Origin: Ahaetulla prasina
Taxonomy: Eukaryota; Chordata; Lepidosauria; Squamata; Colubridae
DNA: 64,000 nucleotides
Direction: 5' to 3'
NCBI RefSeq assembly: GCF_028640845.1
Contig: NC_080539.1
Coordinates: 370,805,733 to 370,869,732 of the forward strand
Part shown: positions 10,394 to 20,425 of the stretch, in pieces
Numbering within the stretch: position 1 is the first letter of the stretch
Layout of the letters: the number at the start of each line of letters is the position of its first letter
Program-made: the position numbers and the translations under genes
Notes under the pieces: generated by a model
Database searches by the model: none
What the model was told of the DNA's origin: nothing
The model's input: only the letters and a program-made list of their open reading frames with translations

Positions 10394-10640
10394 ACAAGTA
10401 GCCCTTGACTTACGACCACACTTCAGCCCAACCTGTGTTGCTAAGGGAGACATTTGTTAAGTGAGTTTGCTCTATTTTACCACCTTTCTTGCCAGGTTGT
10501 TAAGTGGATCACTGCAGTTGTTAAGTTAGTAGCATGGTTGTTAAATGAATTTGGCTTCCCCATTAACAATAGAATCACTGGATCACTGCAGTTGTTAAGT
10601 TAGTAGCATGGTTGTTAAATGAATTTGGCTTCCCCATTAA
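10394..10640 (-). mobile_element. TACGACC MITE, left piece, with internal duplication
   Basis: Starts 'acaagtagcccttgacttac'. A 66-bp segment beginning 'ggatcactgcagttgttaag' is present twice in tandem and ends at 'cattaacaatagaat'. The element is then interrupted by CR1 and resumes at 11336. Confidence 0.8.
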
Positions 10641-11335
10641 CAATAGAATAGAATAGAATAGAATAGAATAGAATAGAATAGAATAGAATAGAATAGAATA
10701 ACAGAGTTGGAAGGGACCTTGGAGGTCTTCTAGTCCAACCCCCTGCTTAGCGCAGGAAACCTACACTACAAATGGCTATCCAACAACTTCTTAAAAACTT
10801 CCAGTGTTGGAGCATTCACAACTTCTGGTGGCAGGTTGTTCCACTGATTAATTGTTCTAATTTCAGGAAATTTCTCCTTAGTTCTAAGTTGCTTCTCTCC
10901 TTGATTAATTTCCACTCATTGCTTCTTGTCCTGCCTTTGGGTGCTTTGGAGAATAGATGGACTCCCTCTTCTTTGTGGCAACCCCTGAGATATTGGAACA
11001 CTGCTATCATGTCTCCCCTAGTCTTTCTTTTCATTAAACTAGACATACCCAGTTCGTGCAACTTCATGTTTTAGCCTCCAGTCCCCTAATCATCTTTGTT
11101 GCTCTTCTCTGCACTCTTTCTAGAGTCTCAACATCTTTTTTACATCGGGGCGACCAAAACTGAATGCAGTATTCCAAGTATGGCCTTACCAAGGTATTAT
11201 AAAGTGGTCTTAACACTTCACATGATCTTGATTCTATCCCTCTGTTGATACAGCCTAGAACTGCGTTGGCTTTTTTGGCAGCTGCTGCACACGGCTGGCT
11301 CATATTTAAATGACCGTCCAGTAGGACTTCATTTT
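10641..11335 (-). mobile_element. CR1 LINE with (GAATA)n tail
   Basis: The left end is (GAATA)n of about 60 bp, then 'acagagttggaagggacctt'. The minus strand encodes the RT C-terminus ([29 protein letters not shown]) over about 600 bp with few breaks. The microsatellite is the CR1 3' tail itself, a clear example of tail seeding. Confidence 0.93.
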
Positions 11336-11542
11336 TCAGAAGGTTGCAGAGGGGGATTATGTGACCTTGAGACTCAGCAACTGTCATAAACATGAGCCAA
11401 TTGCCAAGCATCCAAATTCGGATCACACGATCACAGGGAATGCTGCAATTTACAACAATGCTGTAAGTGCGAAAAATGGTCATAAGTCAGTGCCCTTTGA
11501 ACGGTCCCTAAATGAATGGTTGCAAGTCAAAGGCTACCTGTG
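11336..11542 (-). mobile_element. TACGACC MITE, right piece
   Basis: Resumes the element after CR1: 'gtcataaacatgagccaatt', 'ggtcataagtca' and a terminal 'gtcaaaggctacctg'. Confidence 0.8.
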
Positions 11543-11783
11543 ACTTACTATTCACACCTATAAATTTAGGAGAGAAGATTATGTCCTCTTTCCATATATC
11601 TGCTCAAACGTGAAATGCAAACCATTATCTGTCACAAATGAGATATGAACAATTATGTAAATATTAGAAGGGGAAAGGCGGTAAAAAGGAGGTTCGGGCT
11701 GGAGGTTCTCTGGAGTTCTCCAAAATATACAACTCCCAGTTCTTTGTGTGAAATATTTCACAAAGCTTGACACAGCATTCCGC
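11543..11783. other. unrecognised sequence
   Basis: No repeat family or exon recognised. Confidence 0.3.
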
Positions 11784-11784
11784 C

Positions 11785-12308
11785 TGTTGTGTCTGCGCCC
11801 CCCCGAGCTGGGCCTCCTGCCAGAAAGTGACTTGGATAGTGAGGGGGAAGGGCCATCAGGACTTACCTCGGGAGCACCGGCTTCCCTGGCTCAGCTCCAG
11901 GAGCCAGAAACAGGCCAGGTGGAAGAGATAACGAGGCTTCCGTCCCCTGACTCTTCCCCCCCGCACAAGCCACATCTCCAGACCCAGCTGATGGCAATCA
12001 GGCCTGGCTGGACCCTAGGTTTCGTAGGCAGGAGAGGCGGGAACAACAGAAGCAGGGGTGGGACAGGCCTAGGACGTGCTGAGTCATGGAGTCACACCCC
12101 ACAGGATATAAAAGCAGCGAGAGCTGCTGTGCCTCTTTGTAGCAGGCAAATCAACTGCTTAACTAAGAGCTGAAGTACTGTTTGTTGACTCATCGGCATC
12201 AAGGGAGATAACAGAGACACTTGGCAGGCACTCGCTAGTTTGCTGCCAGAGCTGATAGTGCCGACTAATTAAGTCATCGCTCGGACGGAGGCGAGGGGGG
12301 ACAGCACA
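11785..12308 (+). mobile_element. solo LTR, 524 bp, imperfect TSD
   Basis: Begins TGTTGTGTCTGCG, ends GGACAGCACA. Flanks CCGCC and GCGCC match 4/5. The open frame (LPESDLDSEGEGPS at the start) is shifted by an extra C in a 7-C run near the LTR start. 'ggatataaaagcagc' is a TATA-like site. It is the sister of the copy at 59342. Confidence 0.85.
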
Positions 12309-12354
12309 GCGCCGTTCGATTGTGTGAATGTTGGCCTTGTAATTTTGCATCCAA
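12309..12354. other. short spacer
   Basis: Nothing recognised. Confidence 0.3.
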
Positions 12355-12530
12355 AGCAGAGATGGGATGCACTTATCTTCCTTACCGGTTCACAAATGTG
12401 AGTGCGCATACGGTCTTCCTTGCATGTTCTTTGCTCGCGCATTACATCCCAGCAGGTGGGCGGAAGCCTCCTGTAGTTGCCACTACCAGTTTTCCCAAAC
12501 CGGAGAGAACTAGCTGAATTGAGCCAAAGG
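12355..12530. mobile_element. ACCGGTT MITE-like fragment
   Basis: Shares 'ttaccggttcacaaa', 'agtgcgcata' and 'ccaaaccggagagaac' with the complete copy at 18734; the outer termini are poor. Confidence 0.5.
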
Positions 12531-12674
12531 TTGACAGTTTTTAACCTATATGTTTTTACTTTTTGGGGAAGGGGTTCCATCCAATCAGAGTTGACTTCCA
12601 TTAGTCTTTGCAGGTTTCTTGGCAAATTTTTTTGGAAATGGTTTGGCCTGGCCTGGTCTTCTTCTTAGGAGAGA

Positions 12675-13320
12675 GTAAGAAGGACGCTTGGTGATTGGTC
12701 CAAAGTCACCCCGGCAGCTTTCATTCCGAAGGTGAGACTAGAACATTCAGTTACCTGGTGATTGGCCTTAAGTCATCCTGCTGGCTTTCATGCCTAAAGG
12801 AAAGACTAGAACTCACCATCTCCTGGTGATTGATCCAAAGTGTCACCAGCTGACTTTTGTGTCTAAGGTAGAACTAGAACTCACCATCTTCTGGTGAGCG
12901 GCTCAAAGTCACCCAGCCAGCTTTTGTGCCTGAGGTGGGACTAGAACTCACAGTCTCCTAGTGATTGGCCTTAAGTCACCCAGCTGGCTTTCATGCTTAA
13001 GGTGGGACTCGAACTCACTGTTTCCGAGTGATTGACCCAAAATCACCCAGTCAGCTTTCGTGCATAAGATGAGACTAGAACTCACAGTCTCCTAGTGATT
13101 GGCCTTAAGTCACCCAGCTGGCTCTCATGCTTAAAGGAGAGGCCTCCTGGTGATTGGCCAAGAATCACCCTGTCAGCTTTCATGCCTAGGATGGGACTAG
13201 AATTCACCATCACCACCAGATCCCATCTGGTGATGGGATCAAAATCCCCAGCCAGTTTGTATGCCTAAGGTAGCACTAGAACTCACCGTCCCCTGATTTC
13301 TAGGCTACCACCTTGACAGC
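12675..13320 (-). repeat. SINE-derived 67-bp minisatellite, about 9 units
   Basis: 67-bp units (gtgattggccttaagtcacc, agctggctttcatgctt...). The right edge 'ctaggctaccaccttgacag' is a degenerate antisense SINE tRNA-like head. More diverged between units than the 21590 array. Confidence 0.82.
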
Positions 13321-14105
13321 TAAATAGAATAGCATTTTTAATTGGCGAAGTGTTGGACACACAAGGAATTTGTCTTGGTGCATATGCTCTCAGTGTACAT
13401 AAAAGAAAAGATACCTTCATCAAGGTACAACACTTACAACACTTAATGATAATCATAGGGTACAAATTTAACACTTAATGATACAACACTTAATGATAGT
13501 CATAGGGTACAAATAAGCAATCAGGAAACAATCAATATCAGTATAAACCACAAGGAAGGAGATGGGTGATGGGAACGATGAGAAGATTAATAGTAGTGCA
13601 GATTTAGTGAATAGTTTGACAGTGTTGAGGGAATTATTTGTTTAGCAGAGTGATGGCCTTTGGGGAAAAACTGTCCTTGTGTCTAGTTGTTCTGGTGCGC
13701 TGTGCTCTATAGCATCGTTTTGAGGGTAGGAGATGAAACAGTTTATGTCCTGGATGTGAGGGATCTGTAAATATTTTCACAGCCCTCTTTTTGACTAGTG
13801 CAGTATACAGGTCCTCAATGGAAGGCAGGTTGTTAGCCATTGTTTTTTCTGCAGTTCTAATGATCCTCTGAAGTCTGTGTCTTTCTTGTTGGGTTGCAGA
13901 ACCGAACCAGACCGTTCTAGAGGTGCAGATGACAGACTCAATAATTCCTCTGTAGAACTGGATCAACAGCTCCTTGGGCAGTTTGAGCTTTCTGAGTTGG
14001 CGCAGAAAGAACATTCTTTGTTGTCCTTTTTTAATGATGTTTTTGATGTTAGCTGTCCATTTTAGATCTTGCGATATGGTAGAACCCAGAAATTTGAATT
14101 TCTAG
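13321..14105 (-). mobile_element. HPGH LINE, 5'-truncated
   Basis: The 3' terminus lies on the left (ttaattggcgaagtg), with UTR and a 3' RT coding part on the minus strand. The 'cctatgactatcattaagtg' segment is duplicated in its UTR, as in the 6195 copy. Confidence 0.9.
13634..14014 (-). pseudogene. HPGH LINE reverse transcriptase C-terminus
   Basis: 126 codons: LKLPKELLIQFYRGIIES, SRTVWFGSATQQERHRLQR, IRTAEKTMANNLPSIEDLYT, then DPSHPGHKLF and LPSKRCYRAQRTRTTRHKDS. This is the post-catalytic thumb/C-terminal region of a CR1/L2-group non-LTR RT. The catalytic core and endonuclease are absent by 5' truncation. Confidence 0.85.
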
Positions 14106-14124
14106 ATGAATCTCCATTGACATT

Positions 14125-14402
14125 GATAAATGTCAATGGAGATTCATCCAGTCACCCAGGTCATGGTGTTCCCAAAGTTGCTTTTTCAAAAGGCAGCTGG
14201 ACTTTCTGGCTTTGCTTTGAAGATGTGTCATTTCTCATGCAGGAAGCTGCTTCGGTTCTGGCTGGACGGCAGGGGAATGGAAGGATTCATATTCATTGCA
14301 GACAGCTGGTCATTTGCGCCCTTTCAGAGAGTCGTCGAGGCCACTTGGAAGTTTGTCTGTGTCCTCAGAGTTTTTCTGCTCTGGGTCCCTGCAGAATCCT
14401 GT
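14125..14402 (-). mobile_element. Penelope-type repeat fragment (left of inserted LTR)
   Basis: Antisense blocks 'gtcacccaggtcatggtgtt' and 'gctttgaagatgtgtcattt' correspond to the hammerhead-bearing repeat at 16320 and 52369, with a decayed core. A plus-oriented piece 'gagagtcgtcgaggccactt' follows, matching 45096. It is broken by the LTR at 14403. Confidence 0.6.
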
Positions 14403-14978
14403 TGTTGTGCCTTGTTCTCCCTCCTCTCCTCAGTCGGGCCCCTCCCTCCTACACCCGGGCCTGTTATCAGACTCGGAGTCTGATAATGAAGATGAATGGC
14501 CTGTCATGCCTCCAGCCCCCGGCCCTGGCCCCATGTTTTAAGGATGTGAGGACATGTTTTAAGGATGTGAGGACAGGATGTCAGGAATGAACAAACAAAC
14601 CTCACTCCTACAGCGTGTGAGCAGGGAGCCAGCCACATGCTAGAATTACCGATAGCAGATCCAGCTGAAGAGAATTCACAGTGGGAGGATCCTCGCTTCC
14701 GGAGATCTGAGAGGCGATGCCAGCAGAAGGAATGGAGGGGCAGGCCTGGATAAATGCTGAGTCACGGAGCCACACCCCACAGCCTATATAAAGGACCTGC
14801 TTGTGGCATTCCAACCTTGAGTCAAGTCAAGTCTCATCTAGTTTGCTGAAGTCACAACTTGGACTCCTGCCTGCCCTGAGAAACCTGGAAGGAATTTGGC
14901 AAAGCTGCAGGGGCTTCGTGGCCACGCTTGATACGGACTTCCTAGACCTGGTTGTCGGAGGAGGAGGGGGGCACGACA
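14403..14978 (+). mobile_element. complete solo LTR, 576 bp, TSD CCTGT
   Basis: Begins TGTTGTGCC, ends GGCACGACA, flanked by CCTGT on both sides. The open frame starts in phase at LTR base 2, with LSDSESDNEDE near its beginning. It is interrupted by a stop after a short tandem 'ttttaaggatgtgaggacatg' duplication near 14535-14575. TATA-like 'cctatataaagg' at about 14783. Confidence 0.93.
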
Positions 14979-15124
14979 CCTGTGCTTTCTGCAGAACATC
15001 CTGAAGAAGGCACAGCTCTGCAACGCAGTCCTTTCAGCAGTTCCAAGAAGGCTCCACACCCATCTGCACCACTCTTGTAACCCTGAGAACCAGCAGTGCG
15101 TTCCACATACTTTACCAGTGGTTT
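14979..15124 (-). mobile_element. Penelope-type repeat fragment (right of inserted LTR)
   Basis: 'gcagttccaagaaggctcca' and 'gcacaccatctg'-like text is the antisense of the sequence at 45140-45200 in another copy. It resumes the interrupted element. Confidence 0.55.
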
Positions 15125-15699
15125 TGTCGTGCCCACTCCTCCGCTGACGGCCAGGTCAGGGAAATCCGAATCAGGCTTGCCTCTGCAGCTCTGCCCAAAG
15201 TCCTAGCAAAGTCCTCAGAGCAGGCAGGAGACCAGAAAGTGACTTCAGCAAGATATGTTTAGACTTTGCCTGACTCAGAGAATGCCAGAAAGCAGATCCT
15301 TTATATAGGCCATGGGGTGTGGCTCCATGACCCAGCACTTATCCAGGCCTGCCCCTCCCTTCCTTCTGTTGCCTCCGCCTATCCAGTCTTCTGATGCGAG
15401 GGTCACTCCAATCAGCAGCTGTTGGAAGTAAACTTTCCTCAGGCTCACATGCTGTGGAGGAGGGGGAGGGGTCTAGCTGCTTTGTTTGCCTGGGCATGGA
15501 GCCAGGGCTGGGGCCGGGGGATGCTCCCTCCTCTGCAGCCTGCTTGGGCATGGAGCCAGGGCTGGGACTGGGAGGTGCCCCCTCCTCTGCAGCTTGTCTG
15601 GGCATGGAGCCAGGACTGGGGCCGGGAGGCATACATTCCTCCATGTTCGGGAGCAGATAAGCAGACCCCAGCTGCGGTGAGAGCGGACAAGACACAACA
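15125..15699 (-). mobile_element. complete solo LTR, 575 bp, TSD GGTTT
   Basis: Plus-strand start TGTCGTGCCC, end GACACAACA, flanked by GGTTT on both sides. The minus-strand open frame is intact from LTR base 2 to a stop (about 120 codons). It contains three tandem 18-residue units with the core PSPGSMP(R/K)Q, then ADWSDPRIRRLDRRRQQKEG. The TATA-like site lies about 40 bp beyond the stop. Confidence 0.94.
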
Positions 15700-15806
15700 G
15701 GTTTGCTGTGTGCGCTCATGCTCGCTTCGTGCACACGCCTGGCATTCCGCACACGCACCCGGCCTCGAAAACGTGGCTAAATAGGACGGCATAGGACCAG
15801 GACAGG
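15700..15806. mobile_element. ACCGGTT MITE-like fragment
   Basis: 'cctggcattccgcacacgca', 'cccggcctcgaaaacgtg' and 'aaataggacggcatagga' match the copy at 37926-38200. Confidence 0.5.
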
Positions 15807-16301
15807 TGTTGTGCCTCGCTCGCTACCTTCGCCGCAGCCGGGCCCTTCTCATCTCCTGCCAGACACTGATAGTACAGAAGAATATCCTGGCATGCCTCCA
15901 GCCCCCAGTCCTGGCACCATGCCTGGAGAAACTGAGCAAACAAACCTCCCTCTGATAGCATGTGCGCCTGAAGCCAGCCACGAGCTAGGATTACCGGCAG
16001 CTGGGGACGAAATGGTGCAGTGGACAGATCCTCGCTTCCGGAGAATGGAGAGGCGACGTCAGCAAAAGGAAGGGAGGGGCAGGCCTGGATAAGTGCTGAG
16101 TCATGGAGCCACACCCCATGGGATAAAGGATCTGCTTTCTGGCATTCTCTGAGTCAGGCAAAGTCTAATCTGGATTGCTGAAGTCACACCTTGGATTCCT
16201 GCCTGCCCTGAGGACTCTGATAGGACTTTGGCAGAGCCGCAGAGGCACGCTTGATACGGACTTCCCCGACTCGGCCATCAGAGGAGGAGTGGGACACGAC
16301 A
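15807..16301 (+). mobile_element. complete solo LTR, 495 bp, TSD ACAGG
   Basis: Begins TGTTGTGCC, ends GACACGACA, flanked by ACAGG on both sides. The open frame is intact over about 94 codons in the shared phase. It has a shorter proline-rich middle and ends DPRFRRMERRRQQKEGRGRP, then a TAA stop. It lies 107 bp from an oppositely oriented LTR that has its own target duplication, so the two inserted separately. Confidence 0.94.
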
Positions 16302-16319
16302 ACAGGTGGGCGGGCCCAA

Positions 16320-16560
16320 CCACCATTCACCACCACTGCTGAGAACACAGATTAAACTCTAAGTGGCCCCAATGACTCTCTCAAAGAATGCAAATGACCA
16401 GCTGTCTGCAAGGAGTACAAATCTTTCCATTCCCCACCATCCATTCAGAGCTGAAGAAGCTTCTTGGAGGAGAAGCGAAACGTCTTCAAAGAAGAAAAAA
16501 ACACACCCAGAAGTCCAGTTGAAAAAAGCACCTTTGGGACTTCAGGACTAAACCAAACTG
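16320..16560 (+). mobile_element. Penelope-type repeat, 3' portion
   Basis: 'tgcaaatgaccagctgtctg', 'caaggagtacaaatctttcc' and 'cagttgaaaaaagcaccttt' are shared with 45096 and 52369. Carries the best hammerhead-like core of this type. Assignment to Penelope-like elements is by the ribozyme-like core and general resemblance, not by a protein. Confidence 0.6.
16446..16492 (+). ncRNA. hammerhead-ribozyme-like core
   Basis: CTGAAGA at 16451 fits the CUGANGA box. GCTTCT (16459) pairs with AGAAGC (16471) as stem II. GAAA follows directly at 16477, then CGTC, giving a U-H cleavage site. GAG before the box can pair with TTC after GTC as a start of stem I. Stem III would be only ACGT, self-complementary, so activity may need a dimer. 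Sequence-only inference. Confidence 0.5.
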
Positions 16561-16925
16561 TTGTTGTTGTTTTTTCTGGTCAGTGTGGTACCTTAGCTGA
16601 AAATTCGCTCTGAAGCTGCATTGAAATGTATTTGCAGCCGGACTCTGCTACTTGTTCGGTTGCAGAAACCGGGGGAAGCCCTATTCCGATTGACTGGATT
16701 TGGAAAATTGGTTTGGTTGAGCAAATCTTTTATAAGCCTTATGAGAGAAATGGAGCATTTGATTGCACAAAGCTTGTGCCAGGCTAAGCCAGTTTTTGTA
16801 ATCTTTTGGTCTGAGCTGCGCCTGGGTGAAGCTGTGTCGGAAGGCTGTGTTAGTGGGAAGAGAACCAACGAGTTTGAATGGATCTGATTATTATGTGATG
16901 TATTTGCCAAACAGGTCAGAAAAAA
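16561..16925. other. unrecognised sequence
   Basis: Begins with a short (GTT)n. No exon or repeat recognised. Confidence 0.3.
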
Positions 16926-16929
16926 GTTA

Positions 16930-16998
16930 CAGAAGAACAGAGTTGGAAGGGACCTTGGAGGTCTTCTAGTCCAACCCCCTGCTTAGGCAGGAAACCCT
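16930..16998 (-). mobile_element. CR1 3' end fragment
   Basis: 'aacagagttggaagggacct', 'ggaggtcttctagtccaacc', 'gcttaggcagg' in antisense. Confidence 0.88.
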
Positions 16999-16999
16999 C

Positions 17000-17035
<36 letters not shown>

Positions 17036-17196
17036 GTCTCTCTCCATCTCTCTCTCCATCTCTCTCTGTCTCTCTCTCTCTCTGTCTCTCTCTCTTTCTC
17101 TCTCCATCTCTCTCTCCATCTCTCTCTGTCTCTCTCTCTCTCTGTCTCTCTCTCTTTCTCTCTCCATCTCTCTCCGTCTCTCTCTTTCTCTCTTTC

Positions 17197-17237
<41 letters not shown>
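16999..17237. repeat. (CT)n/(TCTC)n with CCATC blocks and (TGTC)n
   Basis: A polypyrimidine dinucleotide array with a higher-order pattern of 'ctccatctctctc' blocks and a terminal (TGTC)n of about six units. Confidence 0.92.
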
Positions 17238-17603
17238 TTAAACCATGAAAGCCAGCTGGGTGACTTTGTCCCAATCACCAGGCGACAGTGAGTTGTAGTC
17301 CTTCATTAGGCCAAAAAAAAAAAAAAATCAACTGGATGACTTTGGGCCAATCATCACGAGATGGTGAGTTCTAGTTCCGCCTTAGGCAGAAAAAAAAATC
17401 AATTGGATGACTTTGAGCCAATCACCAGGCGACTGGAGATTCTAGTCCCGTCTTAAACACGAAAGCCAACTGGATGATTTTGGGCCAATCACCAGGCGGT
17501 TGGAAATTCTAGTCCCGTCTTAAACACAAAAACTAACCGAATGATTTTGGGCCAATCACCAGGCGATTGGAAATTCTAGTCCTGCCTTAGGCAAGAAAGC
17601 CAG

Positions 17604-17605
<2 letters not shown>
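17238..17605 (+). repeat. SINE-derived 67-bp minisatellite, about 5.5 units
   Basis: Units 'gaaagccagctgggtgactt', 'tgggccaatcaccaggcga', 'ttctagtcc(c/t)gcctta'. One poly-A expansion lies inside a unit near 17312. The right end opens into a TTTC array. Confidence 0.82.
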
Positions 17606-17678
<73 letters not shown>

Positions 17679-17680
17679 TT
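17606..17680. repeat. (TTTC)n microsatellite, about 18 units
   Basis: Pure tetranucleotide between the minisatellite and an antisense LINE 3' end. Confidence 0.95.
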
Positions 17681-17990
17681 GTCAAACACAATGGTATATA
17701 TAAGTATAAGCATGAAGTAACTATACGAATTGGATACAATCAAGGGGAACATTACGACAAGAACGGTAGGCACGCTGGTGCTCTTATGCACGCCCCTTAC
17801 AGACCTCTTAGGAATGGGGTGAGGTCAACAGTAGATAGTCTTTGGTTAAAGTTTTGGGGATTTTGGGAAGAGACCACAAAGTCAGGTAGTGCATTCCAGG
17901 CATTAACAGCTCTGTTACTGAAGTCATATTTTCTACAATCAAGATTGTATGGTATTGTATTGTATTGATTGTATTGTATTGTATTGATGG
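17681..17990 (-). mobile_element. LRGL LINE 3' end
   Basis: The minus strand encodes NLDCRKYDFSNRAVNAWNAL, PDFVVSSQNPQNFNQRLSTV and the terminal DLTPFLRGL stop, then a short AT-rich UTR. A small (ATTGT)n sits at 17945-17985. Matches copies at 26190 and 36010. Confidence 0.88.
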
Positions 17991-18287
17991 GTGACTTTGG
18001 GCCAGTGCGAGGATTGCCTTCAGATTTCCCCCCAGAAAGAGTTCGTAGGTTGAATTGTGCCCAATTTCCTTTCTTGCAGCCCCCTATTCTAACCAGGTGC
18101 AGCTGGAAAACACAGAGCAGGACGGAAGAAGAGTTACTATCCATCCACTCTTGCTTCCCAATTGTCCTTCAGAGACAAACTTCTTCTGATCCACAGGAAG
18201 GAACCAAAGAGAGGACTCCTTACAACAGGGGTGCCAAACTCAAGTCCCGAAGGGCCAGATCCGCCCTGCGATGTCCTTATCTAGTCT
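17991..18287. other. unrecognised sequence
   Basis: No confident feature. Confidence 0.3.
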
Positions 18288-18320
18288 GTCATCCTGGTCG
18301 TAAGTCGAGGACTACCCGCA
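18288..18320 (+). mobile_element. TACGACC MITE end only
   Basis: 'ggtcgtaagtcgaggactac' terminus without the body. Confidence 0.65.
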
Positions 18321-18730
18321 ATAGACCCAGTCAGCCTATTTTTCCCACGCTTTTCTGCCGTCGGTGGCTTTTTGGCACCTGCTCCCCATGTCCTCCTCTT
18401 TTCTCTTAGCCTCCGGTATCTTTTATCTCTGATTTATTAAAGGGGTCGCTGTCATTGCCAGCCGCTCTGGAATCAAACCGCTCATCTAAGCGCCGAAATG
18501 GATGTTAATTAGCTCAGCGGGGAAGCTGCCGTTCGCAACAAAGTTTATCTCCCAAACTACTATTAACTTTGACAATGCAAAGAGGTAAATTTCCTTTTAA
18601 TTTAAACCTTGGCATAATCAGGAAGATTAGGGGTGGGTTGTTATCCCGTGGATTATTTGTAAATAACTGTCAACACTGGGGCTTCTCTTGGCGGGAACAA
18701 AAATCGGCAGAGGTGCCAATATAGGCTAGA
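18321..18730. other. unique sequence island
   Basis: About 400 bp outside any repeat. It contains AT-rich motifs such as 'tgttaattagctc' and 'ttcctttta'. Nothing coding. Possible regulatory or conserved non-coding DNA. Confidence 0.4.
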
Positions 18731-18733
18731 CAG

Positions 18734-18925
18734 CAGTGGTGGGATTCAGCCGGTTCTCTCCGGTTCGGACAAACCTGTAGTGGCGACTGCGGGAAGCTTC
18801 GCCCACCCGCCCAGACATAATGCATGAGCACTGCACATGTGCAGAAGGCCGTGCACATGCCCAGACGAGGCGCGTGTGCTCCCATTTGCGAAACCGTTAG
18901 GGAAGGTAAGTGAACCCCACCACTG
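18734..18925. mobile_element. complete ACCGGTT hAT MITE, 192 bp
   Basis: Terminal repeats CAGTGGTGGGATTCA and TGAACCCCACCACTG. Flanks CTAGACAG and CTAGAAAG match 7/8, a hAT-type 8-bp target duplication. The core carries 'ccggttctctccggttcgga'. This copy defines the family. Confidence 0.88.
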
Positions 18926-18944
18926 CTAGAAAGGGGTATACCGT

Positions 18945-19135
18945 TAATCCTCAACTTACAACCATTCATTTAGTGATCAATCAAAGTTACAACAGCGCCC
19001 GCCCTAAAGTGACTTAAGGACCATGTTTCACACTTATGACCGTTGCAGCATCCCCATGGTCACCTGATCAGAATTCTGGCCACTGGCTCCTATTTACGAT
19101 GGCTGCAGTGTCCCAGGGTCACATGATCCCTTTTG
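18945..19135 (+). mobile_element. TACGACC MITE, left piece
   Basis: 'cctcaacttacaaccattca', 'catccccatggtcacctgat' and 'gtgtcccagggtcacatgat'; broken at TTTTG by a solo LTR and resumed at 19657. Confidence 0.88.
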
Positions 19136-19656
19136 TGTCATGTCCCACTCCTCCGCTGACGGCCGGGTCAGGGAAATCCGAATCAGGCTTGCCTCTGAAG
19201 CTCTGCCCAAAGTCCTAGCAAAGTCCTCAGAGCAGGCAGGAGACCAGAAAGTGACTTCAGCAAGATAAGTTCGACTTTGCCTGATTCAGAGACTGCCAGA
19301 AAGCAGATCCTTTATATAGGCCATGGGGTGTGGCTCCATGACTCAGCAATCATTAAGGCCTGCCCCTCCCTTCCTTCTGTTGCCTCCGCCTATCCAGTCT
19401 TCTGATGCGAGGGTCACTCCAATCAGCAGCTGTTGGAAATAAACCCTCCTCAGGCTCACATGCTGTGGAGGAGGGGGAGGGGTCTAGCTGTTCCGTTTGC
19501 CTGGGCATGGAGCCAGGGCTGGGGCCGGGAGGTGCTCCCTCCTCTGCAACTTGTCTGGGCATGGAGCCAGGACTGGGGCCGGGAGGCATACATTCCTCCA
19601 TGTTCGGGAGCAGATAAGAAGGCCCCGGCTGCTGTGAGAGCGGGCAAGACACAACA
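19136..19656 (-). mobile_element. complete solo LTR, 521 bp, TSD TTTTG
   Basis: Plus-strand start TGTCATGTCCC, end GACACAACA, flanked by TTTTG on both sides. The intact minus-strand open frame runs from LTR base 2 with two 18-residue PSPGSMPRQ-type units and the DPRIRRLDRRRQQKEG end. It is very similar to the copy at 15125 but has one repeat unit fewer. Confidence 0.94.
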
Positions 19657-19848
19657 TTTTGCGACCCTCCGACAAACAATATCAATGAGGGAAGCCAGAT
19701 TCACTTAACAACCGTGTTACTAATTTCGCTACTGCAGGGGCTCGCTTAACACCTGTGGGAAGAAAGGTGGTAAAACGGGGCAAAATTCACTCTAGAAATG
19801 TTTCATTTAGCCACAGAAATTTTGGACTCCGTTGTTGTCGTAAGGTGC
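19657..19848 (+). mobile_element. TACGACC MITE, right piece
   Basis: 'tgcgaccctccgacaaacaa', 'gattcacttaacaaccgtgt', 'ggtaaaacggggcaaaattc', ending near 'gttgtcgtaaggtgcgg' with a poor terminus. Confidence 0.85.
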
Positions 19849-20115
19849 GGATCCCCCCCCCCCGGAAGCTCCATTTCGGTCTGCAATGGGCTGGGGGAGT
19901 CCTGCGGAGGGCTGAACAGAGCGTCGAAGGGTCGGATCTGCCTCTCAGAAGCTCCATTTCAGTCTGCAATGGGCTGGGGGAGGCCCGTGGAGGTCTGAAT
20001 GGAGTATTGGAGGCCTGGATCTTCCCCCCACCCCCGGAAGCTCCATTTCTGCCTGCAACGGGGAGGGGGAGGCCTGCAGAGGCCCAAACTGAGCGTTGGA
20101 GGGGTACATGTAGCT
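19845..20115. repeat. about 90-bp tandem repeat, 3 units
   Basis: Three diverged units, each with 'ggaagctccatttc', 'gtctgcaatgggctggggga' and a 'gg-ggcctg(g)a(g)g' region. Starts at a C tract. Confidence 0.8.
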
Positions 20116-20425
20116 GAGGGGCTGGAGAAGAGACTGCTTCCTAGATTTTCACAAGGTAAGTGAACCTGCCAACGCGGCAGGCTGCAGGGGGCGAAAGCAA
20201 TTGGGGAGGGGGCATAAGGTATTTCTGTTGGTCATGGAGGTCTTGGGTGGTCCTAGGCAGATGGCCTGTTCCATCACTAGGCCCCTCCCTGGCCTTCCCC
20301 ACCCTGAAATACCTCATGTGCACATAACAAGCCTTGCATTCATTAGCATATGCATGGGCGAAAGAAGGGAGTGATCCCTTTAAAGGTATGAGATTCAGTC
20401 CCACAAATCCTCCGGCTCCATTCCA
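20116..20425. other. unrecognised sequence
   Basis: No repeat or gene recognised. Confidence 0.3.

Noticed and set aside
17981..18409. 146-codon plus-strand frame
   Set aside because: No domain; overlaps a LINE tail and a MITE end, and shows no codon signature.
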